A DNA stretch of 64,000 nucleotides from Rhizobium sp. BK196 (GTDB lineage: Bacteria; Pseudomonadota; Alphaproteobacteria; Rhizobiales; Rhizobiaceae), in assembly GCF_014193255.1 (NCBI RefSeq), contig NZ_JACHZB010000004.1, positions 186,001-250,000 on the forward strand, in the 5' to 3' direction. This document shows positions 16,779 through 24,497 of the stretch, piece after piece. Position numbers and translations under genes: made by a program. Every line of letters begins with the position of its first letter. The first letter of the stretch is position 1. The notes beneath the pieces were generated by a model that worked only from the letters and a program-made list of their open reading frames with translations, searched no databases and was not told where the DNA came from.

Positions 16779-17804
16779 GTGCGCGTCATCTATTCCGAAG
16801 ACCACAAGCTGCGCGATGCGAAGACGGAGCTGCACGACGGCCAGCTCGTGACGCCCTTCGAGGCACCGTTCCGGGCGGAATGGATTCTCGCCGCGGTGAA
16901 GAAGGCGGGCTTCTCGGATGTTGTTGCGCCGGAAGCTCACGGTCTCGAAACGGCGCGCAAGGTCCATGATCCGGCCTATCTGGAGTTTCTGGCGATCGTC
17001 TGGGACCGCTGGGTGGCCGCGGGATATACGGGCGAGGCGATTGCCAACTCCTTCCCCGTCCGCCGCACCAGCCAGCGCATACCGGAAAACATTGTCGGCG
17101 CGATCGGCCATTATGCCAATGCGGCCGACACGTCCATCACCAAGGGCTCTTACGAGGCAGCCGTTGCCTCCATGCGCTGCGCGATATCGGGCGCGGACTG
17201 GCTGAATGCCGGCAACCGTTTCGCCTTCGCGCTCTGCCGCCCGCCGGGCCATCACGCCGGCATCGACCTTTTCGGCGGCTATTGCTTCATCAACAATTCC
17301 GGCGTCGCGGCCCAGCGTCTGCTCGATCACGGAGCAAAGAAGGTCGCCGTGCTCGACGTCGATTTCCATCACGGCAATGGCACGCAGGATCTCTTTTATC
17401 GCCGCAGTGATGTCTTCACCGCCTCGCTGCATGGCGATCCCATCCACGCCTTTCCCTATTTCCTCGGCCATGCCGATGAAGCAGGCGAAGGGGAAGGCGA
17501 CGGCACCAACCGTAATTACCCGATGGCACCCGGCACCACATTCGATGTTTGGTCATCGGCATTGTCCGATGCGCTCTCACGTATCAAGGGCTTTGGCGCC
17601 GAAGCAATCGTTGTCGCCCTCGGCGTGGACACGTTCGAGCGCGACCCGATCTCCTTCTTCAAGCTGAAATCGGAGGATTTCATCCGTATGGGCGAGATGA
17701 TCTCCGCTGCCGGTTTGCCCGTCGTCACCTGCATGGAGGGCGGTTACGGCCTGCCGGAAATTGGCCTCAACGTCGCCAATGTGCTCAAGGGATTGGAAGC
17801 CTGA
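16779..17804 (+). CDS. Acetylpolyamine amidohydrolase (histone-deacetylase family)
   Basis: 341 aa from GTG 16779, with GGAGG 5 nt upstream. The zinc ligands Asp195 and His197 (VLDVDFHHGNGTQ) and Asp284 (ALGVDTFERDP), the tandem His158-His159 (RPPGHHAG) and Tyr323 (EGGYG) fall at the same residue numbers as I recall for the Mycoplana APAH enzyme. That makes deacetylation of acetylated polyamines, rather than of protein lysines, the best call. It should be cytoplasmic and is followed after 9 nt by recX. Confidence 0.88.
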   Translation: MRVIYSEDHKLRDAKTELHDGQLVTPFEAPFRAEWILAAVKKAGFSDVVAPEAHGLETARKVHDPAYLEFLAIVWDRWVAAGYTGEAIANSFPVRRTSQRIPENIVGAIGHYANAADTSITKGSYEAAVASMRCAISGADWLNAGNRFAFALCRPPGHHAGIDLFGGYCFINNSGVAAQRLLDHGAKKVAVLDVDFHHGNGTQDLFYRRSDVFTASLHGDPIHAFPYFLGHADEAGEGEGDGTNRNYPMAPGTTFDVWSSALSDALSRIKGFGAEAIVVALGVDTFERDPISFFKLKSEDFIRMGEMISAAGLPVVTCMEGGYGLPEIGLNVANVLKGLEA

Positions 17805-17813
17805 TCGCTGCCC

Positions 17814-18365
17814 ATGACCGAGGAGACCATTCCATCCGATGTTCCGACGCCGCGTATGCTGAGCTGGGCGCGCAACTCGACCATCTACCGCCTCGAACGG
17901 CGCATGATGACCGAGAAGCAGCTCTTTGACGCCATTACGCGCAAGGCGAAGGAGAAATTCGAGGATATCAGCGCCGCCCAGCTGAAGGCCGTTGCCGATT
18001 TCGCTGTCAACTTCGCCTATGACAACAAGGCGATCGACGATAGCGCCTATGCCAAGATCAGTACGCGTTCTGCCGTGCGCAGCGGCAAGTCGAAGCGCGC
18101 CATCGCCCGGAAGCTTGCAGTCAAGGGCATCTCCAGCGACAGGGTTGAGGCAGCGCTTGAAGAGGCTGACGATCTCTATGCCGCGGCGATATTCGCCCGC
18201 AAGCGTGCCTTCGGGCCTTTCCGTCGCGAGGAACTCGACGAAAAACGGAAGGTAAAAGAGCTCTCCGCCTTCGCCCGCAACGGCTTCAGCTTCGAGATCG
18301 GCAGGAAGGTCTTCGACATGAGTTTCGAAGACGCAGAAGAGATCATCCTCTCAGGCCGCCTCTGA
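17814..18365 (+). CDS. recX: RecX family regulatory protein
   Basis: 183 aa. The all-helical RecX repeat pattern is visible: IDDSAYAKISTRSAVRSGKS, KRAIARKLAVKGIS and an acidic/helical C-terminus. RecX modulates RecA filament growth. It lies 9 nt after the amidohydrolase gene rather than beside recA, which is common in rhizobia. The family call is from pattern, with the lower identity expected for RecX. Confidence 0.8.
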   Translation: MTEETIPSDVPTPRMLSWARNSTIYRLERRMMTEKQLFDAITRKAKEKFEDISAAQLKAVADFAVNFAYDNKAIDDSAYAKISTRSAVRSGKSKRAIARKLAVKGISSDRVEAALEEADDLYAAAIFARKRAFGPFRREELDEKRKVKELSAFARNGFSFEIGRKVFDMSFEDAEEIILSGRL

Positions 18366-18456
18366 CATCGCATCAAGCCTTTTGCTACCCCGATCAGAAG
18401 TTTGAATTTGTCGCTCATGCGCTGTCCTCATATGAAGAGCGCAATCGGAGAAGCAT

Positions 18457-19350
18457 ATGGAAGAAAGAACGAACGTCGGAACGAGCACCCTGACGGCGCA
18501 GACGCCCGCAGCGTTTGGCGGTGTGGCCGCCGGCGGGATGATGTGTCTCATGTCCATGTCCTCTGTGCAGTTCGGCGCGGCCTTGTCCTCCTCAGCCATC
18601 GCCACTTATGGGCCGATCGGCGCCACCTGGCTGCGCCTTGCCTTTGCGGCCATTATCCTCGCGATCGCCGTGCGTCCGCGCATGTCAAGCTACAGCCGCG
18701 CTCAATGGACGAGTGCCCTGGTCCTCGGCACCACGACGGCGCTGATGACGATGAGCTTTTTCTCGTCGATCGAACGCATTCCGCTCGGTCTCGCCGTAGC
18801 GATCGATTTTCTCGGGCCGCTTTCGGTCGCGACGATTGGTTACGGATTGAACTGGCGCCTCATCTGGCCGCTTGTCGCCGCTTTCGGCGTTCTGGCTCTC
18901 GCCCATGACGGCGAAGGTTGGGTTGGAGATCCCCTCGGTGTCCTCTTTGCATTCGGCGCTGGAACCGGCTGGGCGATCTATATCGTGCTCACGAAGAAGA
19001 TCGGCGCAAGCTTCAGGGGGCTGGAAGGACTTTCCATGTCGCTCATGGTCGCCGCTCTGGTGGCGACACCCTTCGGCTTCTCGGGTGCCGTGCCGAAGCT
19101 CGATGCTTTCGGTCTGGTCGAAATGGTGGGCCTTGCCATTCTCGTGCCGCTGCTGCCCTACACGCTGGAGCTGATCGCGCTGCGTCGCATGCCGACCGCC
19201 TCCTTCGGCATCCTCATGAGCCTCGAGCCGGCCATTGCAGCCCTCGCAGGCTTCGTCATTCTGGCCCAGCCGATGACGTTTCTGCAAATGGCCGGGACGG
19301 CTCTGGTCGTTGCCGCAAGTGCGGGTGCGACCTTTTCGGCAAGGCAGTAA
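18457..19350 (+). CDS. DMT-superfamily exporter, RhtA-like (EamA)
   Basis: 297 aa with ten hydrophobic segments in two EamA halves. SSVQFGAALSSSAIATYGPI and LRLAFAAIILAIAVRP resemble RhtA (threonine/homoserine efflux) more than generic EamA proteins. Inner-membrane, proton-driven export of amino acids or metabolites is inferred. It stops 4 nt before the end of the convergent globin gene, so no terminator fits between them. Confidence 0.82.
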   Translation: MEERTNVGTSTLTAQTPAAFGGVAAGGMMCLMSMSSVQFGAALSSSAIATYGPIGATWLRLAFAAIILAIAVRPRMSSYSRAQWTSALVLGTTTALMTMSFFSSIERIPLGLAVAIDFLGPLSVATIGYGLNWRLIWPLVAAFGVLALAHDGEGWVGDPLGVLFAFGAGTGWAIYIVLTKKIGASFRGLEGLSMSLMVAALVATPFGFSGAVPKLDAFGLVEMVGLAILVPLLPYTLELIALRRMPTASFGILMSLEPAIAALAGFVILAQPMTFLQMAGTALVVAASAGATFSARQ

Positions 19351-19354
19351 AGGG

Positions 19355-19822
19355 TCAGCCCGTCTTCTTTGCGGGATCGTCGAGTGCCGGATTGTAGAAG
19401 AGCGACAGCGTCAGGCTCTTTGCGATCCGTTCCGCTGTCGCCATGAACCAGTCCCTGGCTTCCGGTGTCGGGGCCACGTCTTCGAGCGTTTGCGAAAACA
19501 GCGAAAGCCATTTCGGGAAAAGATCGGGCGTCATGTTCGCCACGCCGAGATGCGCCTGCACCGGCTTGCCGCCATAGGCGCCGCTGCGGAAAGCAACAGA
19601 GGACCAAAAGCTCTTCATCTTTTGCATATGTTCGGGCCAGCGGCCGGAAAGCCGCGCATCGAAGACCGGTCCGAGCTCGGGATGCGCGAGTACCCGCCCG
19701 TAGAAAGTCTCCACCAGCTTCGAAATGAAGGCCTCGTCCACGCCGATCACCTTCATCTCGGCTTCGGCCTTTTCACGGATGGCGGCAATATGCGCGGCCC
19801 GTCCCTGTATCTCGCTATTCAT
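19355..19822 (-). CDS. Group III truncated haemoglobin
   Basis: 155 aa. VETFYGRVLAHPELGPVF is the B/C-helix region, SFWSSVAFRSGAYGG the E/F region and HLGVANMTPDLFPKWLSLF carries the proximal His, in the order seen in group III (P-type) globins, which are usually 130-150 aa. Binding of O2 or NO, or peroxidase activity, is proposed for the family; the physiological role is unclear. Confidence 0.87.
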   Translation of the reverse strand: MNSEIQGRAAHIAAIREKAEAEMKVIGVDEAFISKLVETFYGRVLAHPELGPVFDARLSGRWPEHMQKMKSFWSSVAFRSGAYGGKPVQAHLGVANMTPDLFPKWLSLFSQTLEDVAPTPEARDWFMATAERIAKSLTLSLFYNPALDDPAKKTG

Positions 19823-19955
19823 CTTTAACCCCGGTGCTGCTTGTGGCCTCCATATAGGTTGGCGCGCCGCGTCGGCAAAGCGCGATCGGCCGATCGCGTC
19901 AATCTGTCAATCTCGCGGGGTTTCGATCTTGACCCACGTGTCGCGTCCCTCTAAG

Positions 19956-19972
19956 TTTAGAATAATTCTAAA
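19956..19972 (+). promoter_or_regulatory. Irr box (iron control element) upstream of mbfA
   Basis: A perfect 17-bp dyad, TTTAGAA-TAA-TTCTAAA, centred 25 nt before the mbfA ATG. It matches the iron control element bound by the haem-regulated repressor Irr in rhizobia. Its place just before the ribosome binding region fits repression of the exporter when iron is low. Confidence 0.8.
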
Positions 19973-19988
19973 TTATTGGAGACTAGCG

Positions 19989-20972
19989 ATGCTCGCCCCG
20001 TTTTTCAGATCACCGAAACGTTCCTTCCGCTCTCTCTCCGAGCAGGAAATCCTGGCGCTTGCTATCGCCTCGGAAGAGGATGACGCTCGCATCTACCTCG
20101 CTTATGCCGAACATCTGCGACAGGAATTTCCGGCCTCCGCCAAGGTGTTCGAGGATATGGCCGAGGTGGAGGACACGCACCGCAGGTCGCTGATCGAAAT
20201 GCACCGCCAGCGCTTTGGCGAGCGTATTCCCCTCATACGCCGCGAGCATGTCGAAGGCTTTTATGAGCGCAAACCCGACTGGCTGCGCGCCAATCTCTCC
20301 CTCGATGCGATCAGGCAGGAGGCCGAAGCGATGGAGGAGCAGGCCTATCGCTTCTATGTCGAAGCGATCAAGCAGACCTCTGACGCCTCTACCCGCCAGC
20401 TTCTCGGCGATCTTGCACTGGCAGAGCAAGGCCACGAGGATATTGCCCGCATGCTCGGCGACAAGCACACGCCGGAAGACGTGAAGAGGGAAGAGGATGA
20501 GACAGCACGCCGACAGTTCGTGTTGACCTATGTACAACCGGGTCTCGCCGGTCTCATGGACGGCTCGGTCTCCACGCTGGCACCAATCTTTGCCGCGGCC
20601 TTTGCCACGCAGGATACCTGGCAGACCTTCCTCGTCGGCCTGTCGGCCTCTGTTGGTGCCGGCATTTCGATGGGCTTCACGGAAGCCGCCCATGACGACG
20701 GCAAGATCTCCGGCCGCGGCTCGCCGATCAAGCGCGGCCTTGCCTGCGGTATCATGACGGCGCTCGGCGGCCTTGGCCACGCGCTGCCCTATCTCATTCC
20801 GCAATTCTGGACCGCGACCGTCACCGCCGCCATCATCGTTTTCTTCGAACTCTGGGCGATCGCCTTCATCCAGAACAAATATATGGAGACGCCGTTCCTG
20901 CGCGCCGCCTTCCAGGTCGTCGTCGGCGGTGGCCTCGTCCTCGCAGCCGGTATTTTTATCGGGAATGCGTGA
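19989..20972 (+). CDS. mbfA: Membrane-bound ferritin / iron exporter MbfA
   Basis: 327 aa from ATG 19989. The N-terminal half (to about residue 165) is a ferritin-like four-helix domain rich in E and ExxH motifs (ASEEDDARIY, EVEDTHRR, EAMEEQAYRF, AEQGHEDIAR). The C-terminal half is a VIT1/CCC1-like membrane domain (LAGLMDGSVSTLAPIFAAAF, SMGFTEAAHDDG). This fusion is MbfA, which exports iron and protects against iron and peroxide stress in rhizobia and Agrobacterium. The perfect Irr box directly upstream supports the assignment. Confidence 0.93.
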   Translation: MLAPFFRSPKRSFRSLSEQEILALAIASEEDDARIYLAYAEHLRQEFPASAKVFEDMAEVEDTHRRSLIEMHRQRFGERIPLIRREHVEGFYERKPDWLRANLSLDAIRQEAEAMEEQAYRFYVEAIKQTSDASTRQLLGDLALAEQGHEDIARMLGDKHTPEDVKREEDETARRQFVLTYVQPGLAGLMDGSVSTLAPIFAAAFATQDTWQTFLVGLSASVGAGISMGFTEAAHDDGKISGRGSPIKRGLACGIMTALGGLGHALPYLIPQFWTATVTAAIIVFFELWAIAFIQNKYMETPFLRAAFQVVVGGGLVLAAGIFIGNA

Positions 20973-21027
20973 ACGGCGCTCGAGCGTAGCCGAGCGAAAC
21001 ACGGATGGCAGCGCGAGAGCATCCTGG

Positions 21028-21060
21028 AATGAAAAAGGCCGGCTTTCGCCGGCCTCTCCC
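21028..21060 (-). terminator. Intrinsic terminator of the BTLCP gene
   Basis: Stem AGGCCGGC / GCCGGCCT with loop TTTC at 21036-21055. On the minus strand it is followed by TTTTT, so it should end the leftward cysteine-peptidase transcript, about 20 nt after its stop. Confidence 0.75.
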
Positions 21061-21079
21061 ACAGTCCCCTCGAAACGTC

Positions 21080-21679
21080 TTACTTGAGAGCGCCGACCAG
21101 AACGTCGCGGCCATTCTCAATGGTTACCCAGCGGCCGGCATTGAAGCTCGACTGGCGCTTGATGAACGTATAGGGCGTCGAAAACCACGGCTTGACGTCG
21201 GAAGCGAGGTTGTCGAGCACGAAATCGCCTTCGGCAGTACGCAGCGTCAGCACGGCATGACCTTCGCCATCGGGCTTGCGCACGACGGTCATCAGCAGAT
21301 CGGCAGGCGAGAAGCCGCGCTGGATGAGGATACGGCGCTTCAGAAGCGCGAAATCCTCGCAGTCACCGGCCGTGGTCGGATAGGCCCAGACCTCGTCCTT
21401 GCCGTAGATTTCCTTGTCGGTCATTGGCGTGATCGTGCGGTTGACGGTCGTGTTGACCGAACGGACCGTTGCCCACCTGGCGCCCGTCATCGCGACCGGG
21501 CCGGTATTGCGGTCGGCACCGCATTCGCTGCGGTGCGTTTGACAGAAGTCGTAATGACCAACCGGCTGCGATGTCGCATTGCCGGTCACCATGGAGGCAT
21601 TCTTGCTCGGAGCCGGAATAGCGGCCGGCGCCATTGCAAACACGGCCATCATGGCCACGAGGAAACCCTTGATCCGCAC
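21080..21679 (-). CDS. Transglutaminase-like cysteine peptidase (BTLCP family)
   Basis: 199 aa from GTG 21679 with GGAAG upstream. A signal peptide covers about residues 1-23. The catalytic triad is visible as Cys107 (AGDCEDFALLKR), His141 (GEGHAVLTL) and Asp156 (FVLDNLAS). BTLCPs are periplasmic or exported; some are partnered with adhesin systems (LapG type), but no lap genes are near. A CtrA-type site lies about 30 nt upstream of the start. Confidence 0.85.
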   Translation of the reverse strand: MRIKGFLVAMMAVFAMAPAAIPAPSKNASMVTGNATSQPVGHYDFCQTHRSECGADRNTGPVAMTGARWATVRSVNTTVNRTITPMTDKEIYGKDEVWAYPTTAGDCEDFALLKRRILIQRGFSPADLLMTVVRKPDGEGHAVLTLRTAEGDFVLDNLASDVKPWFSTPYTFIKRQSSFNAGRWVTIENGRDVLVGALK

Positions 21680-21709
21680 GCCCTACTTCCCTGCATCGCC
21701 CTTTATTTA

Positions 21710-21725
21710 TTAACAAAGAGTTAAC
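21710..21725 (-). promoter_or_regulatory. Putative CtrA binding site
   Basis: TTAA-N7-TTAA followed by C (21710-21725) matches the CtrA consensus of alphaproteobacteria. It lies 31-46 nt upstream of the BTLCP start codon. This is a motif match only; such short AT-rich motifs also occur by chance. Confidence 0.4.
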
Positions 21726-21888
21726 GGAGAGGGCCGAAAGGAGTCAATCGTTACTTCTTGGGAGGGCCGTACAACTCGCAGACATGGTTAAAATGCAACA
21801 TAACCTTTGGATGATCGAACAGATCTTGTTCAACCGTGACCTTCTATTTGGGCAGTTGCGTATGCTTTGATGGGGGACCGGCTTCCGC

Positions 21889-22686
21889 TCAGCGGATCAT
21901 CCCTTTGACGGCGGTGCGCAGCCGTTCGATGTCCTGCGGGCGCGAAAGCCGGTGATCGCCATCGCGAATGAAGGTCAGCAGCACGTCGTCCGCCGGAAGA
22001 TGTTCCACGAGCTTCATCGCATGCAGATAGGGGATATCGGCATCTTTCATACCCTGCAGGATATGGATCGGGCAGCCCGTTTCGATGATCCCGGTCAGCA
22101 CCCGGTTCCGGCGGCCATCCTCGATCAGCGCGCGCGTATAGATGTTGGGCTCCGGGCTATACTGCGAGCGTTCCTCGAAATAGCCGCGCTCCTCCAGCGA
22201 GGCGCGCTCCTTCTTCTTGAGGTTCGGCTCGATCAGATCGGAGGTGAAATCCGGCGCCGGCGCGATCAGCACAATGCCGTCAAGCTTTGGCCCGCCGCCC
22301 TTCGCAAGCTCCTGTGCAACCCGCAACGCGATCCAGCCGCCCATCGAAGACCCGATGAGGATCATTCGTTCCGGGGCGGTATTGCGGATCACCGCGAGCG
22401 CCTCCTCCAGCCAGCGCGAGATCGTGCCGTCGGTGAAGGCGCCGCCGGAAAGCCCGTGGCCGGAATAGTCGAGGCGGATGCAGGCGGCACCCAGTTCCTC
22501 CGCCAGCCGGTCGATTTCGACAGCCTTGCTGCCGCTCATGTCCGATCGGTAGCCGGATAGCCAAATGAGAGCGGGAAGATCGGTGTTGGCCTTCGCCGGG
22601 CGTATCAGCATGGCGATCTGCCGCGCCGCCGCGCCTTCGCCGACATCAAGGAACTTGGGCTCAAGAACGGACATCTGGTCGGACAT
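21889..22686 (-). CDS. Alpha/beta hydrolase
   Basis: 265 aa from ATG 22686, with AGGAG 9 nt upstream. Nucleophile elbow GSSMGG (Ser114), oxyanion region WLSGYRSDMSGSKA and a C-terminal RDGDHRLSRPQD carrying the catalytic His. The shape resembles serine esterases and acyl-peptide-type hydrolases of about 260-270 aa found across rhizobia. Substrate unknown. Divergent from infC. Confidence 0.85.
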   Translation of the reverse strand: MSDQMSVLEPKFLDVGEGAAARQIAMLIRPAKANTDLPALIWLSGYRSDMSGSKAVEIDRLAEELGAACIRLDYSGHGLSGGAFTDGTISRWLEEALAVIRNTAPERMILIGSSMGGWIALRVAQELAKGGGPKLDGIVLIAPAPDFTSDLIEPNLKKKERASLEERGYFEERSQYSPEPNIYTRALIEDGRRNRVLTGIIETGCPIHILQGMKDADIPYLHAMKLVEHLPADDVLLTFIRDGDHRLSRPQDIERLRTAVKGMIR

Positions 22687-22866
22687 CGGGCGAAACTCCT
22701 GTTGTTTTGGCCTATAAAACAGATTCTTGACGGGCTGACAGCAGGTGATTTTTCCGCTAAAGGATGTTATTGAATCCGTTGCAGCGATGGTGTGACCCGT
22801 TTGTGCCCCTTTTCGAACTGGGACACGAAGCTGCAACGTTCCGAACAACGCGAGGAGAATACGACC

Positions 22867-23403
22867 ATTCGCAGACCCTTCAAAACCGACGCGCCCGTGA
22901 AGGATGGACCGCGCTCGAATCGGGATATCCGCATTCCCAAAGTTCAGCTGATTGCTGCTGACGGACAGAATATGGGCGTCGTGCCCACCGACCAGGCCTT
23001 GAGAATGGCGGAAGAAGCCGGCCTCGACCTCGTCGAAATTTCCCCCAATGCCGAACCGCCTGTGTGCAAGATCCTCGATCTGGGCAAGCTGAAATATGCC
23101 AACCAGAAGAAGGCTGCCGAGGCGCGTAAGAAGCAGAAGATTGTCGAAGTCAAAGAAATCAAGATGCGCCCGAACATCGACACCCATGACTATGAGGTGA
23201 AGATGAAGGCGATGGGTCGCTTCTTTGACGAAGGTGACAAAGTGAAGGTGACGCTGAAGTTCCGCGGCCGCGAAATGGCCCACCAGGAACTCGGTATGAG
23301 GCTTCTCCAACAAGTTAAGGCCGACACGCTCGAGATTGCCAAGGTCGAGGCCGAGCCCAAGCTCGAAGGCCGCCAGATGATGATGGTGCTGGCGCCGAAG
23401 TGA
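22867..23403 (+). CDS. infC: Translation initiation factor IF-3 (AUU start)
   Basis: 178 aa starting at ATT 22867. No ATG precedes the conserved N-terminal text ([17 protein letters not shown]) in this frame, while GAGGAG sits 9 nt before the ATT; the next ATG lies inside the domain at NMGVV. Both IF-3 domains are complete ([31 protein letters not shown], then [17 protein letters not shown] and [11 protein letters not shown]). An AUU start is the known autoregulatory device of infC: free IF-3 rejects it. A terminator follows, so infC is separate from rpmI-rplT here. Confidence 0.94.
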   Translation: MRRPFKTDAPVKDGPRSNRDIRIPKVQLIAADGQNMGVVPTDQALRMAEEAGLDLVEISPNAEPPVCKILDLGKLKYANQKKAAEARKKQKIVEVKEIKMRPNIDTHDYEVKMKAMGRFFDEGDKVKVTLKFRGREMAHQELGMRLLQQVKADTLEIAKVEAEPKLEGRQMMMVLAPK

Positions 23404-23425
23404 CCGGTGCCGCATCCTTTCGCTC

Positions 23426-23460
23426 AAAGCCGTCCGACAGGGCGGCTTTTGTGTTTCTTG
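23426..23460 (+). terminator. Intrinsic terminator of infC
   Basis: Stem AAGCCGTCC / GGGCGGCTT (one G-U pair) with loop GACA at 23427-23448, followed by TTGTGTTTCTT. It lies 24 nt after the infC stop. Confidence 0.75.
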
Positions 23461-23487
23461 CGGGTGCAAGAATCCTCTTCTGCCCCG

Positions 23488-23516
23488 TTGCACTTTCATG
23501 ACGCTGCGGTTATAAG
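23488..23516 (+). promoter_or_regulatory. Sigma-70-type promoter for rpmI-rplT
   Basis: TTGCAC (23488-23493), a 17-nt spacer and TATAAG (23511-23516), close to consensus. It predicts a transcript with about 180 nt of leader before rpmI, long enough to carry L20-type autoregulatory structure; an inverted repeat TGCGGG / CCCGCA (23566-23594) lies in it. Confidence 0.6.
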
Positions 23517-23702
23517 CGCGCGTCCGAACTGACCGGCAGGGCATGCCGTGGCAGTTTCGAATGCTTGCGGGCAGGTTTCGTCACTGGACCCGCAGATCAA
23601 CAACAAACGCTCCCGCGCCTTTGGCGAAGACGGTAAAGCCGGCTTTCGCAGAAGGGCTTCTTTGATGAAGCATGTGAGGAGCTCTCAGAACGGAGTAGCA
23701 AA

Positions 23703-23906
23703 ATGCCCAAGATGAAGACGAAGTCCTCTGCCAAGAAGCGGTTCAAGATCACCGCGACCGGCAAGGTCAAGGCGGCTGCCGCTGGCAAGCGCCATGGCAT
23801 GATCAAGCGCACGAACAAGTTCATTCGCGATGCACGTGGCACGATGGTTCTGGCAGAACCCGATGGCCGTAAGGTCGTGAAGAACTATCTGCCGAACGGT
23901 CTCTGA
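23703..23906 (+). CDS. rpmI: 50S ribosomal protein L35
   Basis: 67 aa, usual L35 length. [19 protein letters not shown] is the L35 signature and the protein is very basic. It is the first gene after the promoter at 23488, and rplT begins 39 nt later. Confidence 0.97.
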   Translation: MPKMKTKSSAKKRFKITATGKVKAAAAGKRHGMIKRTNKFIRDARGTMVLAEPDGRKVVKNYLPNGL

Positions 23907-23945
23907 GACTATTCCGGTAACGCGTTAGATTAAGGAGATCATGAA

Positions 23946-24350
23946 ATGGCACGTGTAAAAAGAGGCGTCACCGCCCACGCCAAGCATAAGAAGGTTCTGA
24001 AGCAGGCCAAAGGTTTCTACGGCCGCCGCAAGAACACCATCCGTACCGCCAAGGCCGCCGTCGATCGCGCCAAGCAGTACGCATATCGCGACCGCAAGGT
24101 TAACAAGCGCAACTTCCGCGCCCTCTGGATCCAGCGTATCAACGCTGCCGTCCGCGAATTCGGCCTGACCTATGGCCGCTTCATCGACGGCCTGAACAAG
24201 GCTGGCATCGAAGTCGACCGTAAGGTTCTGTCCGACATGGCAATCCATGAGCCGGAAGCATTCGGCGCGCTGGTTGCTGCCGCCAAGAAGGCCCTTGAGT
24301 ACCTCAAGGAAACTGGCACGGCTAACGAGTTTGAAGGCGCGGTTCGTTAA
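23946..24350 (+). CDS. rplT: 50S ribosomal protein L20
   Basis: 134 aa. [20 protein letters not shown] and [20 protein letters not shown] are the basic N-terminal extension that threads 23S r[24 protein letters not shown] belongs to the globular C-terminal domain. L20 is an early assembly protein and in several bacteria represses its own operon. A strong terminator follows after 40 nt. Confidence 0.97.
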   Translation: MARVKRGVTAHAKHKKVLKQAKGFYGRRKNTIRTAKAAVDRAKQYAYRDRKVNKRNFRALWIQRINAAVREFGLTYGRFIDGLNKAGIEVDRKVLSDMAIHEPEAFGALVAAAKKALEYLKETGTANEFEGAVR

Positions 24351-24390
24351 CCAGCGCTTCCCAAGCTTGACGCTTTTTTGAATTTTGGGA

Positions 24391-24430
24391 AACCCGCGCT
24401 GGTTTGGGCTAGCGCGGGTTTTTCTTTCTT
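24391..24430 (+). terminator. Strong intrinsic terminator between rplT and pheS
   Basis: Perfect 10-bp stem AACCCGCGCT / AGCGCGGGTT with a 10-nt loop, followed by TTTCTTTCTTT. It lies 67 nt before the pheS ATG, so pheST needs its own promoter or read-through. Confidence 0.88.
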
Positions 24431-24497
24431 TGTACTGCTGGCGCCGGCCGCTCGGCCCGCCTTTCGAACGCCGCCTGATCTGGACGGAAAGAAGACA

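Noticed and set aside
22792..22866. GTG-initiated extension of infC
   Set aside because: Adds 25 residues unlike any IF-3 N-terminus and ignores the good ribosome site placed before the ATT codon.
24378..24497. TTG-initiated extension of pheS, or a Phe leader peptide, running through the rplT terminator
   Set aside because: The extra text is the terminator hairpin read as codons; the normal PheS start is at 24498. Kept only as a testable attenuation idea.
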